NCBI GenBank assembly: GCA_018819175.1
Contig: JAHJQQ010000011.1
Location: 62,001-126,000, forward strand
Source of the DNA: Gammaproteobacteria bacterium
Lineage (GTDB): Bacteria > Pseudomonadota > Gammaproteobacteria > Thiohalobacterales > Thiohalobacteraceae
Length of the DNA stretch: 64,000 nt
Direction: 5' to 3'
Below, in pieces: positions 43,134 to 52,438 of the stretch. Both the position numbers and the translations under genes were made by a program. Each line of letters opens with the position of its first letter. The first letter of the stretch is position 1. The notes under the pieces were generated by a model. That model ran no database searches. It was not told the origin of the DNA and saw only the letters and a program-made list of their open reading frames with translations.

Positions 43134-43901
43134 ATGTCTCAGCCGTCGCTGCATTGTCGTTGTGTCGGTCAGGGGCCGGATTTGGTGCTGCTGCATGGTT
43201 GGGGCATGCATGCCGGTATTTGGCATCCTATCGTTGAGTCTTTGGCGACTAATTTTCGTTTACACCTGATCGATCTGCCCGGTCATGGACTGAGTGCGCC
43301 GATCGGGTCGTTTACGCTCGAGAGCGTTTGTGATGTCCTGGCGCAGCATGTGCCGGAGCGTGCGCACTGGCTAGGGTGGTCGCTAGGCGGGCTGTTTGCA
43401 TTGGCGTTCGCGGCGCGCCATCCGCAGCGCGTCGAACGCTTAATTATGCTGGCGAGTAATCCCTGTTTCGTGGCGAATGACACCTGGCCGCAAGGTATGG
43501 CGCGCAACGTGCTGGAGGGTTTTGCCGAGGACCTGCTGCAGGATCATCAAGCGACGCTGACCCGATTTCTAGGTTTGATTGCGCGTGGGGCGCCCGATAA
43601 CACTGTGTTGCGCGAACTGCGCCGCGCTGTGCGTGCGGTGCCGTCGCCGCATGTTTCCGCCCTGCGTGGTGGTCTGACGATTCTGCGGGATACGGATCTG
43701 CGTTCCAGCCTGGACGCGTTGTCAGTGCCGACGCTCTGGATGGGTGGTGTCTGCGACACCCTGGTGCCCATCGCGGCGTTGCGTCGCGTGCATGAGCACT
43801 ATCCGCACATGCCGTTACAGGAAGTTGCCCTGGCGGGCCACGCACCCTTTATTTCACATCCGCAGGAAACGGCCGCGGCAATCTCGGAGTTTCTACTGTG
43901 A
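43134..43901 (+). CDS. bioH: Pimeloyl-ACP methyl ester carboxylesterase
   Basis: Alpha/beta hydrolase that removes the methyl group after chain completion. 255 residues from ATG 43134 (MSQPSLHC). Nucleophile motif GWSLGG, oxyanion region LLHGWGMHAGIW, catalytic Asp in GGVCDTLVP and His in LAGHAPFISHP. Its end overlaps the bioC GTG by four bases. Confidence 0.95.
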   Translation: MSQPSLHCRCVGQGPDLVLLHGWGMHAGIWHPIVESLATNFRLHLIDLPGHGLSAPIGSFTLESVCDVLAQHVPERAHWLGWSLGGLFALAFAARHPQRVERLIMLASNPCFVANDTWPQGMARNVLEGFAEDLLQDHQATLTRFLGLIARGAPDNTVLRELRRAVRAVPSPHVSALRGGLTILRDTDLRSSLDALSVPTLWMGGVCDTLVPIAALRRVHEHYPHMPLQEVALAGHAPFISHPQETAAAISEFLL

Positions 43902-44779
43902 GTGGTCCGGATGACTTTGATGTCGATAAACGCGGGATGCGTTCGAGTTTTGAGCGCGCGGCCGCCGACTATGATCGTGTCGCCGTGCTGCAGCGTGAGG
44001 TCGGCGACCGCTTATTGGAACGGCTTGGTGTGATCAAGCTGGATCCGAAAACGGTGTTGGATCTGGGCGCAGGTACCGGCTATATCGCGCGGGCATTGTT
44101 GAAGCGGTATCGCAGTGCACGGGTGGTGGCCTTGGATATTGCCTCGCCCATGCTTGTGCAGGCGCGCAGACAATCCGGTTGGTGGCGACGTCCGGGTTTT
44201 GTCTGCGGTGATATTGAACGTCTGCCGTTCGCTGATCGCAGTGTTGATCTGGTTATGTCCAATCTGGCCTTGCAATGGTGCAATGGTCTTGATGCGGCCT
44301 TCGCTGAATTCAAGCGGGTGCTCAAGCCCGGTGGCGCGCTGCTGTTCACCTCGTTTGGCCCCGATACGCTGCGTGAATTGCGCACAAGCTGGGCGGCCGT
44401 TGATGGCTACAACCACGTCAACAGCTTTCTGGATATGCACGATGTCGGTGATGCATTGCTGCGAGCCGGGTTGGCGGAGCCGGTCATGGATGTGGAGAAA
44501 TTAACCTTGACCTATACCGAGGTGAATGGACTGGTGCAGGATCTGAAAACCCTGGGTGCGCATAATGTCACCGCCGGGCGTCCGCGTGGTTTGATGGGGC
44601 CTGGCCGTTGGCAGCGTATGTGTGCGGCGTATGAGCAGTTCCGCCAGCAGGCTGTGTTGCCGGCAAGCTATGAAGTGATTTATGGACATGCCTGGGCGGC
44701 GGAGTCATCGGCCAAGGCCTCCGATGGTGTGGTCACTGTGCCTTTGTCGGTTTTGAAACGTCGCCCGGGATCCGATTGA
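43898..44779 (+). CDS. bioC: Malonyl-ACP O-methyltransferase
   Basis: SAM-dependent methyltransferase that starts pimelate synthesis. 293 residues from GTG 43898. RSSFERAAADYDRVAVLQREV at the start, SAM motif I VLDLGAGTGYIAR, and NLALQWCNGLDAAF, FTSFGPDTLRELR, characteristic of BioC. Overlaps bioH and bioD. Confidence 0.96.
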   Translation: MSGPDDFDVDKRGMRSSFERAAADYDRVAVLQREVGDRLLERLGVIKLDPKTVLDLGAGTGYIARALLKRYRSARVVALDIASPMLVQARRQSGWWRRPGFVCGDIERLPFADRSVDLVMSNLALQWCNGLDAAFAEFKRVLKPGGALLFTSFGPDTLRELRTSWAAVDGYNHVNSFLDMHDVGDALLRAGLAEPVMDVEKLTLTYTEVNGLVQDLKTLGAHNVTAGRPRGLMGPGRWQRMCAAYEQFRQQAVLPASYEVIYGHAWAAESSAKASDGVVTVPLSVLKRRPGSD

Positions 44780-45465
44780 TGATGCTGAAGGGCTATTTCA
44801 TCACCGGTACCGATACCGGCGTCGGCAAGACACTGGTCAGTCAGATTCTGATACGACGTTTGCGTCAGGAATACGCGAACGTCGCGGGCTTCAAGCCGGT
44901 GGCCAGTGGTAGTTGGATGACGCCAACGGGCTTGCGCAATGCTGATGCGCTCACCTTGCAGCAGGCCAGTTCCATCGAACTCCCCTACGACACAGTCAAT
45001 CCCTATGCCTTCGAACCTGCCATAGCGCCGCATCTCGCTGCGGCAGATACCCATATGACGATTGATCTTGCAAGCATCACTGAACGCATAGCGTCGATCA
45101 AGGCGGATCGCATTGTGGTTGAGGGGGTGGGGGGATGGCTGGTGCCGCTCAATGCGCAGGAATCAATGGCTGATCTCGCGCGCCGTTTGCAATTGCCCGT
45201 GGTGCTGGTGGTGGGGCTGCGGTTGGGCTGTCTCAATCATGCCCTGCTGACAGCGGCGGCGATCCGGCAATGCGGCCTGCCTTTGGTGGGCTGGGTTGCC
45301 AATCAGGTTGATCCGAATTTCGCGCGCTGCGAAGACAATATTGCGACGCTTAATGCCAGACTGGGTGTGCCCTTGCTGTTGTCGTTGCCCTGGCTATCGC
45401 AGCCGGACGCCATCGAACAGATAGTGCCGCTTTGCTTGCTGCCCGAGGCGAGTGGAGTAATGTAG
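44779..45465 (+). CDS. bioD: Dethiobiotin synthetase
   Basis: ATP-dependent closure of the ureido ring. About 228 residues; P-loop GTDTGVGKTLVSQIL, FKPVASGS, and VEGVGGWLVPL. TTG 44776, ATG 44779 and ATG 44782 are all in frame; the second overlaps the bioC stop (TGATG). Last gene of the operon; bioA is not in the window. Confidence 0.96.
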   Translation: MMLKGYFITGTDTGVGKTLVSQILIRRLRQEYANVAGFKPVASGSWMTPTGLRNADALTLQQASSIELPYDTVNPYAFEPAIAPHLAAADTHMTIDLASITERIASIKADRIVVEGVGGWLVPLNAQESMADLARRLQLPVVLVVGLRLGCLNHALLTAAAIRQCGLPLVGWVANQVDPNFARCEDNIATLNARLGVPLLLSLPWLSQPDAIEQIVPLCLLPEASGVM

Positions 45466-45712
45466 TTACGTCCAATTTTAGAATTGTCACTAAGGTGAAA
45501 TGAGTCATTCGTAAATTGAATATTATAATATTATGAAATAATGCATATATCATTTATAAGATGCTGTTATAGCGAAGTTTTATAGCCTATTTTTTCCATT
45601 TGCTTGCGCCTTAAAGGTGCATCAGTTAGCATCCCAATCCATTCGAAAACACACAGTATTGTGTGAAATAACGCACTAAGAATATTGACTGGCTGCAATC
45701 CGAGAGGGCGCA
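45466..45712. promoter_or_regulatory. 247-base AT-rich gap before the oxidase cluster
   Basis: No gene. It contains a perfect 14-bp AT palindrome, AATATTATAATATT (45519-45532), with an embedded TATAAT. No matching -35 was found. Likely to hold the promoter of the DUF2244-coxBA operon. Confidence 0.4.
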
Positions 45713-46213
45713 GTGGTAGCAGCGGAGTGTGACGCCCAGACGGCGGACTGTTGTGTAGTGATACGGCCAAATTGTTCGCTGTCCTGGCAGAGAACGGTCG
45801 CAGTGTACTGCGGCATTTGCGTAGTTTCCCTCACGATTGCCCTGGGTTTCGCCCTCCTGGGCTTCTGGCTGATTCTTCCCTTCGCAGGTTTGGAGCTGAT
45901 CGCATTGGCGGCGGCCTTCTATCACTGTGCAGTACGTACTAACAGCCGCGAGGTGATTTCGATTCAAGGCGGGACGGTGGCAGTGATGAGGGGTCTGCAC
46001 CAACCAAAAGAATCGACGCAGATACAGCGCGCCTGGGCCAGTGTTGAGTTGGCGGAGCCGCGGCAACGCGGTTATCCGGCGCGGTTATTGATTTGCAGCC
46101 ATGGCCGGAAAATAGAAGTTGGCCATTGCTTGAATGACACGGAACGTCGCCAGCTGGCAGTTGACCTTCGCCGCTGGATTCGACTGCCGTCCGCGCCTGT
46201 GCAGGCAGCGTGA
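45713..46213 (+). CDS. DUF2244 membrane protein
   Basis: 166 residues from GTG 45713, with GAGAGGG upstream. Two membrane segments (TVAVYCGICVVSLTIALGFALL and FWLILPFAGLELIALAAAFYHC) carrying the family's PFAGLELIAL motif, then a soluble beta-rich C-terminus. DUF2244 genes commonly precede coxB in proteobacteria; the role is unknown, probably in oxidase biogenesis. Confidence 0.85.
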   Translation: MVAAECDAQTADCCVVIRPNCSLSWQRTVAVYCGICVVSLTIALGFALLGFWLILPFAGLELIALAAAFYHCAVRTNSREVISIQGGTVAVMRGLHQPKESTQIQRAWASVELAEPRQRGYPARLLICSHGRKIEVGHCLNDTERRQLAVDLRRWIRLPSAPVQAA

Positions 46214-46277
46214 CGGCGGTTCGCGCAATAACGATTTAACGATAAAAATTGAAATCCGACCAAAGGAGAGTGAAGGC

Positions 46278-47405
46278 ATGTCTGCGAGAACCAATCTGAG
46301 GGTACCGCAGGTGCTGACGGGGCTTGCGCTTCTGTCAGTTGCCGGGATTGCGGCCGCCGAATACGGCCTTAATCTGCGACCAGGTGTTACGACTATCGCC
46401 CAGGAAGCCTACAGCTTGCATATGCTCATTTTATGGGTGTGTGTGGCGATCGGCATTGTGGTGTTCGGGGCCATGTTTTACTCCATACTGAACCACCGCA
46501 AGAGCAAGGGCGCGGTCGCGGCGCAGTTTCATGAAAGCACCGCCGTCGAAATCGCCTGGACCATTATTCCGTTTCTGATTTTGATCGGCATGGCGATTCC
46601 CGCCACCAAGGCGCTGATCGCGATGGAAGATACCAGTAATTCAGATCTCACTATCAAGGTCACGGGTTATCAGTGGAAGTGGCAGTACGAGTATCTGAAT
46701 GAAGGTGTGAATTTCTTCAGCACGCTGTCCACGCCAAAAGAAGAAATCTTCAATCGTGCTGACAAGAATCCTGATTACCTGCTGGAAGTCGACAACCCTG
46801 TTGTGGTGCCCGTCGGCAAAAAAGTCAGACTGTCCATTACGGCCAATGATGTGATTCATGCCTGGTGGGTGCCGGATCTGGGTATGAAGAAGGATGCCAT
46901 TCCCGGTTTCATCAATGAAATGTGGTTCAATATCGACACGCCCGGCACCTATCGCGGCCAGTGCGCCGAGCTGTGCGGTAAGGATCATGGCTTCATGCCG
47001 ATCGTTGTTGTTGCCAAAGAACAGGCCGAATACGACACCTGGGTTGCTGATCAGCTGAAAATGGCCGATGCCGCAGCCGCTGATTCCAATCGTGATTTCA
47101 CGATGGCTGAATTGATGGCGCGGGGCGAGAAGGTCTACACCAGCAACTGCGCGGCCTGTCATCAGGCTAACGGTGAGGGTGTGCCGGGGGCTTTTCCGGC
47201 TCTCAAGGGCGGTGTGATCACGACAGGGCCCGCGGCAGAACATCTTGCACTGGTCATGAATGGCAAGGCGGGTACTGCCATGGCCGCCTTTGCAGGTCAG
47301 CTTAACGATGCTGATCTTGCAGCGGTTGTGACCTATGAACGCAACGCCTGGGGCAACAACAAGGGCGATGTTGTTCAACCGGCCGCTGTCAAAGCCGCCC
47401 GCTAA
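46278..47405 (+). CDS. coxB: Cytochrome c oxidase subunit II with fused cytochrome c (caa3 type)
   Basis: 375 residues from ATG 46278, preceded by AAAGGAG. Signal sequence, two-helix membrane hairpin, cupredoxin domain with CuA ligands (GQCAELCGKDHGFMP), then a C-terminal cytochrome c with CxxCH (SNCAACHQANGEG) and a Met ligand region. The fused heme makes this a caa3-type oxidase able to accept electrons through its own cytochrome. The frame is open upstream into the DUF2244 gene but that part is not used. Confidence 0.96.
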   Translation: MSARTNLRVPQVLTGLALLSVAGIAAAEYGLNLRPGVTTIAQEAYSLHMLILWVCVAIGIVVFGAMFYSILNHRKSKGAVAAQFHESTAVEIAWTIIPFLILIGMAIPATKALIAMEDTSNSDLTIKVTGYQWKWQYEYLNEGVNFFSTLSTPKEEIFNRADKNPDYLLEVDNPVVVPVGKKVRLSITANDVIHAWWVPDLGMKKDAIPGFINEMWFNIDTPGTYRGQCAELCGKDHGFMPIVVVAKEQAEYDTWVADQLKMADAAAADSNRDFTMAELMARGEKVYTSNCAACHQANGEGVPGAFPALKGGVITTGPAAEHLALVMNGKAGTAMAAFAGQLNDADLAAVVTYERNAWGNNKGDVVQPAAVKAAR

Positions 47406-47429
47406 CGGATTCCGAGGAGGAGAGAGCTA

Positions 47430-49004
47430 ATGAGTACTGCAGCTGCACACGACGCGCATGACCACGGGCCGGCATCCGGACTATCCCGCTGGATATTCAC
47501 CACTAACCATAAAGACATCGGAACGCTGTATCTGCTGTTTTCGCTGCTGATGTTCTTTGTCGGCGGCGCCATGGCCATGGTGATTCGTGCCGAGCTTTTC
47601 CAGCCGGGTCTGCAATTCGTCAACCCGATGTTCTTCAATACCATGACCACCATGCACGCGCTGATTATGATTTTCGGTGCGGTCATGCCGGCCTTTGTGG
47701 GTCTGGCTAACTGGCTGATTCCGATCATGCTGGGTGCGCCGGATATGGCGCTGCCGCGCATGAACAACTGGTCGTTCTGGATCCTGCCATTCGCATTCAC
47801 CATGCTGCTGTCCACGCTGTTCATGGATGGCGGTGGCCCGGCCGGCGGTTGGACGCTGTATCCACCCTTGGTGTTGCAGACGGGTGATGCCTTCCCGTTC
47901 GTGATCTTCTCGATTCATATGATGGGTCTGTCTTCCATCATGGGCGCCATCAATGTGGTGGTGACCATCTTGAATATGCGTGCCCCCGGCATGACCCTGA
48001 TGAAGATGCCGCTGTTCGTCTGGACCTGGCTGATTACCGCTTATCTGCTGATTGCGGTGATGCCGGTGCTCGCCGGCGCCGTGACCATGCTGCTCACCGA
48101 TAAATTCTTCGGTACCAGCTTCTTCAGTGCCGCTGGTGGTGGTGATCCGGTCATGTTCCAGCACATCTTCTGGTTCTTCGGTCATCCCGAGGTGTACATC
48201 CTGATTCTGCCGGCGTTCGGTATCGTCTCGCAGATCATTCCGACCTTCGCGCGCAAGCCGCTGTTCGGTTACAGCTCGATGGTGTACGCGACCGCCTCGA
48301 TCGCCTTCCTGTCCTTCCTGGTCTGGGCGCATCACATGTTCACGGTGGGCATGCCACTGGCCGGTGAGCTGTTCTTCATGTACGCCACCATGCTGATCGC
48401 CGTACCAACGGGTGTGAAGGTGTTCAACTGGGTGTCGACCATGTGGAAGGGTTCGATGACCTTCGAAACGCCGATGCTGTTCGCGCTGGGCTTCGTGTTC
48501 ATGTTCACCATCGGCGGCTTCTCAGGACTGATGCTGGCCATCGCGCCGGTGGATTTCCAGTACCACGATACCTATTTCGTGGTGGCGCATTTCCACTACG
48601 TGCTAGTGACCGGTGCGATCTACGCCATCATGGCCGGTGCCTATTACTGGTTGCCCAAGTGGACCGGCAATATGTACAACGAGACGCTCGGCAAGTGGCA
48701 TTTCTGGCTGTCGACGATCTTCGTGAACGTATTGTTCTTCCCGCAGCACTTCCTGGGTCTGGCCGGTATGCCGCGCCGTATCCCGGATTACTCGATCCAG
48801 TTCACCGAGTTTAATGTGATCTCATCGCTCGGCGGTTTCGCCTTTGGTCTGACCCAGCTGCTGTTCGCGTACATCGTGATCTCGACGATCCGCGGCGGCA
48901 AAAAGGCGACTGATCAGGTGTGGGAAGGTGCGGAAGGTCTGGAGTGGACGCTGCCGTCCCCGCCGCCCTACCACAGCTTCACGACGGCGCCGGTTATCAA
49001 GTAG
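47430..49004 (+). CDS. coxA: Cytochrome c oxidase subunit I
   Basis: Heme-copper oxidase core, 524 residues, twelve membrane segments expected. Low-spin heme His in MTTMHALIMIF, CuB/cross-link motif GHPEVYILILPAFG (His-x3-Tyr), paired His in WAHHMFTVGM, and the heme His pair in VVAHFHYVLV. GGAGGAGAG precedes the ATG. It is followed by an RNA hairpin before the small ORF. Confidence 0.98.
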   Translation: MSTAAAHDAHDHGPASGLSRWIFTTNHKDIGTLYLLFSLLMFFVGGAMAMVIRAELFQPGLQFVNPMFFNTMTTMHALIMIFGAVMPAFVGLANWLIPIMLGAPDMALPRMNNWSFWILPFAFTMLLSTLFMDGGGPAGGWTLYPPLVLQTGDAFPFVIFSIHMMGLSSIMGAINVVVTILNMRAPGMTLMKMPLFVWTWLITAYLLIAVMPVLAGAVTMLLTDKFFGTSFFSAAGGGDPVMFQHIFWFFGHPEVYILILPAFGIVSQIIPTFARKPLFGYSSMVYATASIAFLSFLVWAHHMFTVGMPLAGELFFMYATMLIAVPTGVKVFNWVSTMWKGSMTFETPMLFALGFVFMFTIGGFSGLMLAIAPVDFQYHDTYFVVAHFHYVLVTGAIYAIMAGAYYWLPKWTGNMYNETLGKWHFWLSTIFVNVLFFPQHFLGLAGMPRRIPDYSIQFTEFNVISSLGGFAFGLTQLLFAYIVISTIRGGKKATDQVWEGAEGLEWTLPSPPPYHSFTTAPVIK

Positions 49005-49010
49005 TGTTAT

Positions 49011-49041
49011 ACCGGGAGTGGCTCTCTGAGCCATTCCCGGT
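49011..49041 (+). other. Hairpin between coxA and the small ORF
   Basis: ACCGGGAGTGGCT and AGCCATTCCCGGT form a 13-bp stem with one G-T pair and a five-base loop. No T-run follows, so it is more likely a stabilising or processing element than a terminator within this operon. Confidence 0.5.
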
Positions 49042-49056
49042 GTGCTGAGAGTTGCG

Positions 49057-49170
49057 ATGGATGAGCTGAAGCAAAAACGTGCGAACGTAAGACTGGCCCT
49101 GATCCTGGGTGCGGTTGCACTGGGGATTCTCGCCATGTTCTTCTGGACTGTGGCCGGAGGTGCGCATTGA
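49057..49170 (+). CDS. Small membrane protein of the cox operon (37 aa)
   Basis: MDELKQKRANVRLALILGAV followed by ALGILAMFFWTVAGGAH: a charged N-terminus and one hydrophobic helix. Very small proteins of this shape occur between coxA and ctaG in other proteobacteria (cytochrome oxidase small assembly proteins). The ATG lies 15 bases after the hairpin; the TGA stop overlaps the ctaG start as TTGA. Confidence 0.75.
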   Translation: MDELKQKRANVRLALILGAVALGILAMFFWTVAGGAH

Positions 49171-49721
49171 ACGACGCCATCCGCAAAACGTCGTTGCGGT
49201 TGCTCCTGGTGACCCTCGCCATGTTTGGCTTCGGCTTTGTGATGGTTCCAATCTATGACGTGTTCTGTGATTGGACGGGACTGAATGGGCGTACAGCGGA
49301 TGGCCCGATCGCGAATGCACAGGCTTACGAGATTGATTCATCCCGTCTGGTGACCGTGGAGTTCATAGCCAGCGTGAATCAGAATTTGCCTTGGGAATTC
49401 CAGCCCGAAGTGGTCAAGATGCAGGTGCATCCGGGGCAGGTTTATAGAACCCAGTTCTATGCGCGTAACCTGGGCAAGCAAGCGATTGTCGGTCACGCGG
49501 TGCCCAGCGTCGCTCCGGGTATCGCGGCGCAGCATTTCCATAAGACGGAGTGTTTCTGCTTCACGGAACAGCGTTTCGAAAGTGGTGAGGGTCGTTGGAT
49601 GCCGGTGCAGTTTGTGGTCGATCCACAACTGCCGGACAAGTACGAAGTAGTGACCCTGTCATACACCTTTTTTGATTCCGGTAAAACGACGACCCAGCAA
49701 CCCAGGTTGGAGATTTTGTGA
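49167..49721 (+). CDS. ctaG: Cytochrome c oxidase assembly protein CtaG (Cox11)
   Basis: Delivers copper to the CuB site of subunit I. 184 residues: one N-terminal membrane anchor (LRLLLVTLAMFGFGFVMVPIYDVFC) and a beta-domain with the copper-binding FHKTECFCFTEQ motif. The start is TTG 49167 with GGAGG six bases upstream, overlapping the preceding stop. Confidence 0.96.
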   Translation: MNDAIRKTSLRLLLVTLAMFGFGFVMVPIYDVFCDWTGLNGRTADGPIANAQAYEIDSSRLVTVEFIASVNQNLPWEFQPEVVKMQVHPGQVYRTQFYARNLGKQAIVGHAVPSVAPGIAAQHFHKTECFCFTEQRFESGEGRWMPVQFVVDPQLPDKYEVVTLSYTFFDSGKTTTQQPRLEIL

Positions 49722-49793
49722 TTGTGCGCTGCAGCTGAGTATTGCTGCGGTGAATTATAAGAATTGGAAAACCACTAAAATGAGGATTGAGGC

Positions 49794-50657
49794 ATGAGCG
49801 AAGCACATGGCGGCTATTATGTCCCCCACGGCAGCCACTGGCCGATTGTGGGATCGATTGGCCTGTCGATATTGCTGGCGGGCGCTGCACTATTTCTGAA
49901 CGGGTCGGGTACTGGCTCGATGATGATGTTGGCTGGCTTGGCGGTCCTGGTATTCATGATGTTCGGCTGGTTCGGTACGGTGATTCGCGAAAGCGAAGCG
50001 CATATGTACAACAGTCAGGTGGATAAGTCGTTCCGCTGGGGCATGAGCTGGTTCATCTTCTCGGAAGTGATGTTCTTCGCGGCCTTCTTCGGCGCCCTGT
50101 TCTATGCGCGCATCTACTCGGTGCCATGGATTGGTGGCGGTGACCCGGGTACCAATGAATTGCTGTGGAAAGGTTTCGAGTCGGCGTGGCCGACCAATGG
50201 TCCGGCCAATCTGGGCGGTGATTACAAGCTCCTGGATCCCTGGCACATTCCGGCGTTAAACACCCTGCTGCTGCTGACCAGTGGCGTGACCATTACCTTT
50301 GCGCATTGGGCCTTGAAGAAAGGTAACCGGAGTGCACTGGTCCTGTGGATGTGGGCCACCGTGATTCTCGGCGCGACCTTCCTGGGTTTCCAGATTTATG
50401 AATATGGCGAGGCCTACAGCGAGCATTACAATCTGACGCTGGAATCCGGAATCTACGGTTCAACCTTCTTTATGCTGACCGGTTTCCACGGTTTCCATGT
50501 GACGGTCGGCACCATCATGTTGATCGTGATCAGCCTGCGCTGCATGAAGGGTCACTTCGACGCCCATCACCACTTCGGTTTCGAAGGCGTGGCCTGGTAC
50601 TGGCACTTCGTCGACGTGGTCTGGCTGGGACTGTTTATCTTCGTCTACTTGCTATAA
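49794..50657 (+). CDS. ctaE: Cytochrome c oxidase subunit III
   Basis: 287 residues, seven membrane segments. GGYYVPHGSHWPIVGSIGLS start, FRWGMSWFIFSEVMFFAAFFG, and the C-terminal FHGFHVTVGTI and WYWHFVDVVWLGLFIFVYL motifs. It ends before a strong terminator, so the first oxidase operon probably stops here. Confidence 0.97.
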   Translation: MSEAHGGYYVPHGSHWPIVGSIGLSILLAGAALFLNGSGTGSMMMLAGLAVLVFMMFGWFGTVIRESEAHMYNSQVDKSFRWGMSWFIFSEVMFFAAFFGALFYARIYSVPWIGGGDPGTNELLWKGFESAWPTNGPANLGGDYKLLDPWHIPALNTLLLLTSGVTITFAHWALKKGNRSALVLWMWATVILGATFLGFQIYEYGEAYSEHYNLTLESGIYGSTFFMLTGFHGFHVTVGTIMLIVISLRCMKGHFDAHHHFGFEGVAWYWHFVDVVWLGLFIFVYLL

Positions 50658-50675
50658 CACCGACTGGCAGTATCC

Positions 50676-50707
50676 AAAGGCGCTGCATTGCAGCGCCTTT
50701 GTTTTTA
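50676..50707 (+). terminator. Rho-independent terminator after ctaE
   Basis: AAAGGCGCTGCA with its exact mirror (50676-50700), then GTTTTTATT. The T-run overlaps the end of the facing DUF2909 gene. Confidence 0.88.
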
Positions 50708-50971
50708 TTGGGTTGCGGAATGGGTGGGTGCTGCGCTGTTGGTCGTGTTCGACGTTGCTGCATACGGGTTGATACCATGCGGCTTGATGACGCCGGTGAA
50801 GATGCCCAGCATCAACATCAAAAACAGGAAGACTGACAGGCCGATGCGCACCGTCAGCGCTTTCACGGTACGCTCCGTGCTGCCATTGTCCTTGATCAGG
50901 AAGATCAGGCCGCTTGCGAGGCTGCCGAGAATGGCGAGCAGTACCAATACAATCAGGATTTTGGTTAGCAT
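50705..50971 (-). CDS. DUF2909 twin-transmembrane protein
   Basis: 88 residues from ATG 50971 (MLTKILIVLVLLAILGSLAS). Two hydrophobic helices separated by a short basic loop (LIKDNGSTERTVKALTVRIG). Members of this family lie, as here, between the subunit III gene and SURF1 in opposite orientation in Pseudomonas-like clusters. Role unknown. Confidence 0.8.
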   Translation of the reverse strand: MLTKILIVLVLLAILGSLASGLIFLIKDNGSTERTVKALTVRIGLSVFLFLMLMLGIFTGVIKPHGINPYAATSNTTNSAAPTHSATQ

Positions 50972-51042
50972 GTGAGTCCGCGAAGTAAGTCGATGAGCAT
51001 CGGTGGGCGCCCAGTATAACCAAGCCCGGTGGGGCCTGCGAG

Positions 51043-51825
51043 GTGGTAGTGAGGCTAGGCAGTATTGAGTTTCGCCCGGGATTCTGGCCCAGTCTGGCAA
51101 CGGTACTATTGATGACGTTGCTGTTGTCGTTGGGTTTTTGGCAAATGGATCGGGCCGCGCAGAAGCGCGCTTTGCTGGATGCCTATGGCGCCCGGCCTGA
51201 GGATGCCGCGGTGCGCCTGAGTGCTGATTTCGCGCCGGGCGCGGATTGGCGCTATCGGCGTGCCGAGGTTGAGGGTAACTATTTAGCCACGCAGCAATTC
51301 CTGCTGGATAATCGCGTGTATCAGGGGCGGGTGGGTTATCAGGTGCTCACGCCGTTACGCCTAGCGGACGGCGAGCATGCGGTACTGGTCAATCGGGGTT
51401 GGGTGCCGCAAGGCAACTCGCGCGCCGATCTGCCGATGCTGCCGGTCGAACAGTCGGGCAGGGTACGTGTGGAAGGATTGATTGACCTGCCGGCGCCGGA
51501 TGTTTTCGTGCTGGGGGAGGGCGAGGACCGCGATCCGGGCTGGCCCAAGGTGTTGCAGCGCGTGCGTCTGGATCTGCAGGCGCAACAATTGAATGTGAAG
51601 CTGTTGCCGATGGTGTTGTTGCTGGGTGCGGATCAACCGGATGGTTTTGTCCGCGACTGGAAGCCGGTGGTGTTTGGACCGGAGCGGCATGTAGGTTATG
51701 CCGTGCAATGGTTCTCCTTAGGCGCGGCATTGTTGGCTATCTACATAGGTGTGAATCTGAAGCGGAGGCCAAAGACCCCCACGCCTGATGATGCAACGGA
51801 TGATGAGAAAGCGGGACCGGAGTAA
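51043..51825 (+). CDS. SURF1-family oxidase assembly protein
   Basis: 260 residues from GTG 51043 or 51049. An N-terminal and a C-terminal membrane helix flank a periplasmic domain; motifs FWQMDRAAQKRALLDAY, NRGWVPQGNSRADLP and HVGYAVQWFSLGAALLAIY. SURF1 helps heme A insertion into subunit I. Divergent from the DUF2909 gene. Confidence 0.92.
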   Translation: MVVRLGSIEFRPGFWPSLATVLLMTLLLSLGFWQMDRAAQKRALLDAYGARPEDAAVRLSADFAPGADWRYRRAEVEGNYLATQQFLLDNRVYQGRVGYQVLTPLRLADGEHAVLVNRGWVPQGNSRADLPMLPVEQSGRVRVEGLIDLPAPDVFVLGEGEDRDPGWPKVLQRVRLDLQAQQLNVKLLPMVLLLGADQPDGFVRDWKPVVFGPERHVGYAVQWFSLGAALLAIYIGVNLKRRPKTPTPDDATDDEKAGPE

Positions 51826-52421
51826 TGATGGAAACTATTATGACTAAGCCTTCGAACACATTGCGATCACGTTTGACCTTGCTGTTGCTCGTGGCCTTTT
51901 TCGCGCTGCCGGCAGCATTGGCCTGGCTGTTGAATTTCAGCGGGGATTACACACCGCAGGCGACGGCTAACTACGGCGCTTTGATTCAGCCGGTGAAGCC
52001 GGTCTCAGCAGAGGGTTTTGTCGATCCGCAAGGTGCGCCCTTGGCGGCGGATTTTTTTCTGGGCGAATGGGTCTTGGTGTATCACCTGAACGGTTCCTGT
52101 ACAGAGGCCTGTCAGCAATCGCTTTACCGGATGCGGCAGGTGCGTCTGGCACAGGGAAAGAATATCGATAGGGTCAAGCGTCTGTTGGTTGTGGATGATG
52201 GGGCGACGGCGGAGTGGCTGGCTCAAGTGCAAGAGCATTATCCTGGGCTGGTGCTGGTGCGCCCGATGGAGGCCGGGGTTGCAGCCGCTTTTCCAGCGGG
52301 AGATCACCTTTATCTCGTCGACCCCTTGGGCAATCTGATGATGGATTACGCGCCGGAGGTGGAGCCGCGCGGTTTGATCAAGGATCTGGAACGCCTGTTG
52401 CGGATTTCCTATATCGGTTGA
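51825..52421 (+). CDS. SCO1-like thioredoxin-fold protein of the oxidase cluster
   Basis: 198 residues, one N-terminal membrane anchor (LTLLLLVAFFALPAALAWLL), then a thioredoxin-like domain with CTEAC (CxxxC, the SCO-type copper/redox pair) and HLYLVDPLGNLMMDY. It corresponds to the hypothetical gene between SURF1 and ctaA in Pseudomonas. The His expected in true SCO proteins is not obvious. The ATG shares a base with the SURF1 stop. Confidence 0.75.
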   Translation: MMETIMTKPSNTLRSRLTLLLLVAFFALPAALAWLLNFSGDYTPQATANYGALIQPVKPVSAEGFVDPQGAPLAADFFLGEWVLVYHLNGSCTEACQQSLYRMRQVRLAQGKNIDRVKRLLVVDDGATAEWLAQVQEHYPGLVLVRPMEAGVAAAFPAGDHLYLVDPLGNLMMDYAPEVEPRGLIKDLERLLRISYIG

Positions 52422-52438
52422 TCCTATAAACCGCATTT

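Noticed and set aside
46134..46277. Upstream extension of coxB
   Set aside because: The extra residues overlap the DUF2244 gene and lack a signal sequence; the ATG at 46278 has a strong ribosome site and signal peptide.
47481..48335. 284-residue frame antisense to coxA
   Set aside because: Shadow of a conserved membrane protein gene; no start site or domain.
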